From NCBI RefSeq assembly GCF_000006405.1, contig NW_003213976.1:95835-155483 (forward strand): 59,649 bases of DNA. The letters run 5' to 3'. Both the position numbers and the translations under genes were made by a program. How positions within the stretch are numbered: the stretch's first letter is position 1; each line of letters begins with the position of its first letter. Under the pieces are notes generated by a model. It was not told where the DNA came from. It did no database searches and saw only the letters and a list, made by a program, of their open reading frames with translations. Positions 57,227 to 59,649 of this stretch are shown piece after piece. This stretch comes from Perkinsus marinus ATCC 50983 (Eukaryota; Perkinsozoa; Perkinsida; Perkinsidae).

Positions 57227-59649
57227 ATGGCCCGACCAACCATCAAGCGCCGCAAGACTGATAGAGGGGACGCTGGGAAGCGGAAGAAGAAGAACCTCGT
57301 CACGAAGGGCTCGGCGAATAAGCAACGCCAAGTGTTGAAGCCTCTACAGAGGAAGGGGAAGGAAGAGGAGGAGGAGGAGTTGCCTGCTAAGTCCAGAGGG
57401 AAGGAGGACGAAATCCAACTGGAAGACTTCTTGGACTTTGGGGGAGAGGGGACGGAGGGAAGCGATGATGAGTCCATCGCCTCGGACGATGATGACGCCG
57501 CCTCTTCTGCTGGTACCGACATATCCTCCCTAGACTCAGAGGCTGAGGCGGCCTTTATGAAGAGTATTGATCAGCTTGGGAAGAGTGGGCGGAGGGTGGC
57601 TGAAGAGGAGGAGGAGGAGAAGAAGTAATACACGTATTAGTGCTTCGTATGGCATCTCGTCGCTGTACTGGTGGAGCTGTCTTCTTTAGGTCTTCGAGGA
57701 AATTCGATTTCTTGGATTCGTCTGGATTCCTACCAGAAGGGTCTGCAGCAGCGGCTGGGATGGAGAGTGAGGGAGGAGGAGGTAACCTCCTTGGGGAGCT
57801 CTTGAAGATGGCTGAGGATGATAAGGGGAAGAAGGAGGATGAGGAGCAGCAACAACAGAAGGGTACGACTATTCCGCACTGCGAAGGGAATACGAAGGGT
57901 ATTTTTGTCCAGCCCCGACTTCGAGTAAACTGCGAAAGCAATTGGGCCTTGTGAACTCCTCTACGGCTGGCGTGGATGAGAATGATAACCTTCCGGAGTC
58001 GATGAGGCGTCGAGCTGATCGAGAGGTCCGTTACGACAGCGCCAAGAGCACAGCAGAGAAGGAGTGGATGCCCGCTGTGCATGATGCTAACAATGCTGCA
58101 GTGATAGACATTGCAGGGGAACAGAGGGCCAGGCTGGGGGCGACGCAGATCTCTAATACTGCTCTATTGTCGTCATCGTTCCGACCAGGTAAGGGGGGGA
58201 CCAGGGAATCATCCAGTTGGAATTCCCCACGTATGGCTAGCAACACGTTCTTCAATCAGTTCCTTAGGAAGATTTTCCTCGCTGTTGTCGAACCCTAGGG
58301 AACGTTATTTCTCAAAGCTAGATGGGTCCTTGGGGGCGGGAACTACTTGGGTGATGTTGGTGTGTCCCTTGTAGAGAACGAGCTGGAGAAGGCGATAGCA
58401 GCAGCGGTTAAGGAGAGTAATGTGTTTGCTAGTGGGGATAAGCAGACGACGGAAGATGGCCATCAGTTACCCTTTGGTGAGTGGGAGGAGGGGGGGGCAG
58501 AGACAGTAGTGGTTGTGGTGGTGGCAGGTCGAGAAGCGGAGCTGAAGAAGGCGGAGGAGAGGAATACGGTGGCGAGGTTGAAGAGGTTGATGTTTCAGGA
58601 GCAGAGGAAGAATGCTAGGCTGAATAAGATCAAGAGTAAAACGTGGCATAAGCTGCAGAAGAAGAGTCATGAAAGGGAGCAGGAGAAGTAGGGAAGGGGG
58701 AGAGGGAGGAGGAGGGAAGGGTGTTGTGGTCAGGTTGTTGGAGAAGTTGGAGGCGTCCAATCCGGAGGAGGCTGCTAAGTTGAGGGAGGAGTTGGAGAAG
58801 AAGCTGTCGAAGGTAGGAAAGTAGGGGGGAGATAATCTGATGAAAAAAGTGTAAAATAGGTACGACTGCAGCGGCAGTCGATGGCGAGGAAGAAGTGGGC
58901 TAAGGCGGCACAGAGGTGAGTGGGGTTGTAGAGGATGGGGAGATGATGGAGTGGTCGTTGTAGGTTTGGTGGTTCTGATATGAGGAATGAAGTCTCTCGA
59001 CAAGCCCAGGCAGCCTCGGATGCTAGGAAGGAGCTCGAGAGGGCGATTAAAGGGAAGCATGGGGAGGATGGTGATAGTGACTCGGATGATGATGAGGAAG
59101 GTAGTGAGAAGGATGGTAGGGAGGAGCTATTATGGTCTTTGGTAGACTCCGTGGAGGCATCGACTAGTGACGTGGAGGCGGATCCTGTGAAGGCTGCTGT
59201 TACTCAGGCTAGGAAGCAGGCGGAGGCGATTCTTAGGGGAGAAGGTAGAGAGGAGGGGGGAGGGGTATTGAGGGGATGGCCAGGGGTTGTTGTAGATGCG
59301 GTGGAGGAGGAGGAAGCTGGTGGCAAGGGTGGCCTGTTGGGGATGAAGTTTATGCAGAGGGGAGTGGAGAGGAAGAGGGAGGAGGCTAGGAGGCAAGCTG
59401 AGGATGTAAGGGGGCATTGGTGGTGGTTTGGGGGGGAAGTGGGAAGGTAGGTACTGGAGGAACTCACCGAGTGGGAGAAGAAGGCTGGTGAGGCTCAACA
59501 GCAGCAGGAGGAGGATGATGCTTCTGAGGAGAGTAGCGACGTTGAGGAGTATGTCGGGGGCTCGTGGGTTCTCTGGATGCTATCGTGCTCAGGCCTTCTA
59601 CTGTGCCGTTTATCCCTGCAGGAGAGTCGGAGAGGTTGGTCGCTGAGGC
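57227..59649 (+). CDS. UTP14: UTP14, U3 snoRNP / small-subunit processome protein (3' end beyond window)
   Basis: ATG at 57227 gives MARPTIKRRKTDRGDAG, then a basic stretch and acidic tracts (QLEDFLDFGGEGTEGSDDES). Next SRKFDFLDSSGF and LRKQLGLV, then the Utp14 block RRADREVRYDSAKSTAEKEW (about 58005-58065), later ENELEKAIAAAVKESNVFAS (about 58378-58435) and the family signature LNKIKSKTWHKLQKKSHER (about 58620-58675). The C-terminal part (from about 58980) has alternating charged segments and GLLGMKFMQRGVERKREEAR. The protein helps 18S rRNA maturation in the nucleolus, as an activator of the DHR1/Dhr37 helicase in yeast. Several introns; one exon end near 57625 and the part after 59450 are not resolved. 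The window ends inside the gene. Confidence 0.85.

Noticed and set aside
58467-59060. A 197-codon open frame on the minus strand
   Set aside because: Pro/Leu/Ser-rich shadow of the GA-rich UTP14 coding strand.

Overview
This is nuclear DNA from a compact protist genome, most likely an alveolate of the Perkinsus type. That placement is inference: it rests on dense, intron-rich genes, very short introns, a standard genetic code, a Ty3-like retroelement and flagellar genes, not on a database match. Genes on both strands are cut into many small exons. I rebuilt exons by hand from frame, GT-AG borders and family conservation, so exon borders are predictions.

Layout. 1-2483 (-): part of a Ty3/gypsy-like element. 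3194-4330 (-): PG-rich (SHIPPO) repeat flagellar protein. 6285-6521 (-): ribosomal protein eS30. 6939-9602 (+): ERGIC-53/VIP36-type cargo lectin. 9936-11285 (+): organellar ribosomal protein bL17. 11484-15068 (+): two tandem four-TM paralogues. 15160-18811 (+): two unrecognised genes and a tRNA-Gly. 18910-20979 (+): GcvT-family aminomethyltransferase. 21045-22998 (+): unrecognised gene. 23083-29096 (+): M1 aminopeptidase. 29800-31627 (-): SLC35F5-like transporter. 33609-34757 (-): EF-hand protein. 34782-36018 (-): Rab6. 36137-37434 (-): CWC21/SRRM2-type splicing factor. 37435-44039: a duplicated block with a 100-N gap. 44040-46456 (-): tepsin. 46712-48390 (+): RBM22/Slt11. 48834-49039 (-): two tRNAs. 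49647-50964 (-): RRS1. 51062-53520: unrecognised genes. 54361-57138 (+): kinesin. 57227 to window end (+): UTP14.

Themes. Lectin, Rab6 and tepsin belong to ER-Golgi-TGN traffic. CWC21 and RBM22 are spliceosomal. RRS1, UTP14, eS30 and bL17 serve ribosomes. No operon-like logic is expected.

Main discovery candidate. The introns are populated by at least five recurring short sequence families (called A to E here), found in both orientations. Family A often lies right at the splice sites. Family D carries a tRNA T-arm/B-box. In the tandem four-TM paralogues all six intron positions are shared, but the introns at the same position hold different families. This looks like an introner-type intron system with rapid turnover. 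A second structural point is an apparent allelic (haplotype) duplication joined across the N gap, with a palindromic template-switch-like difference between the copies.
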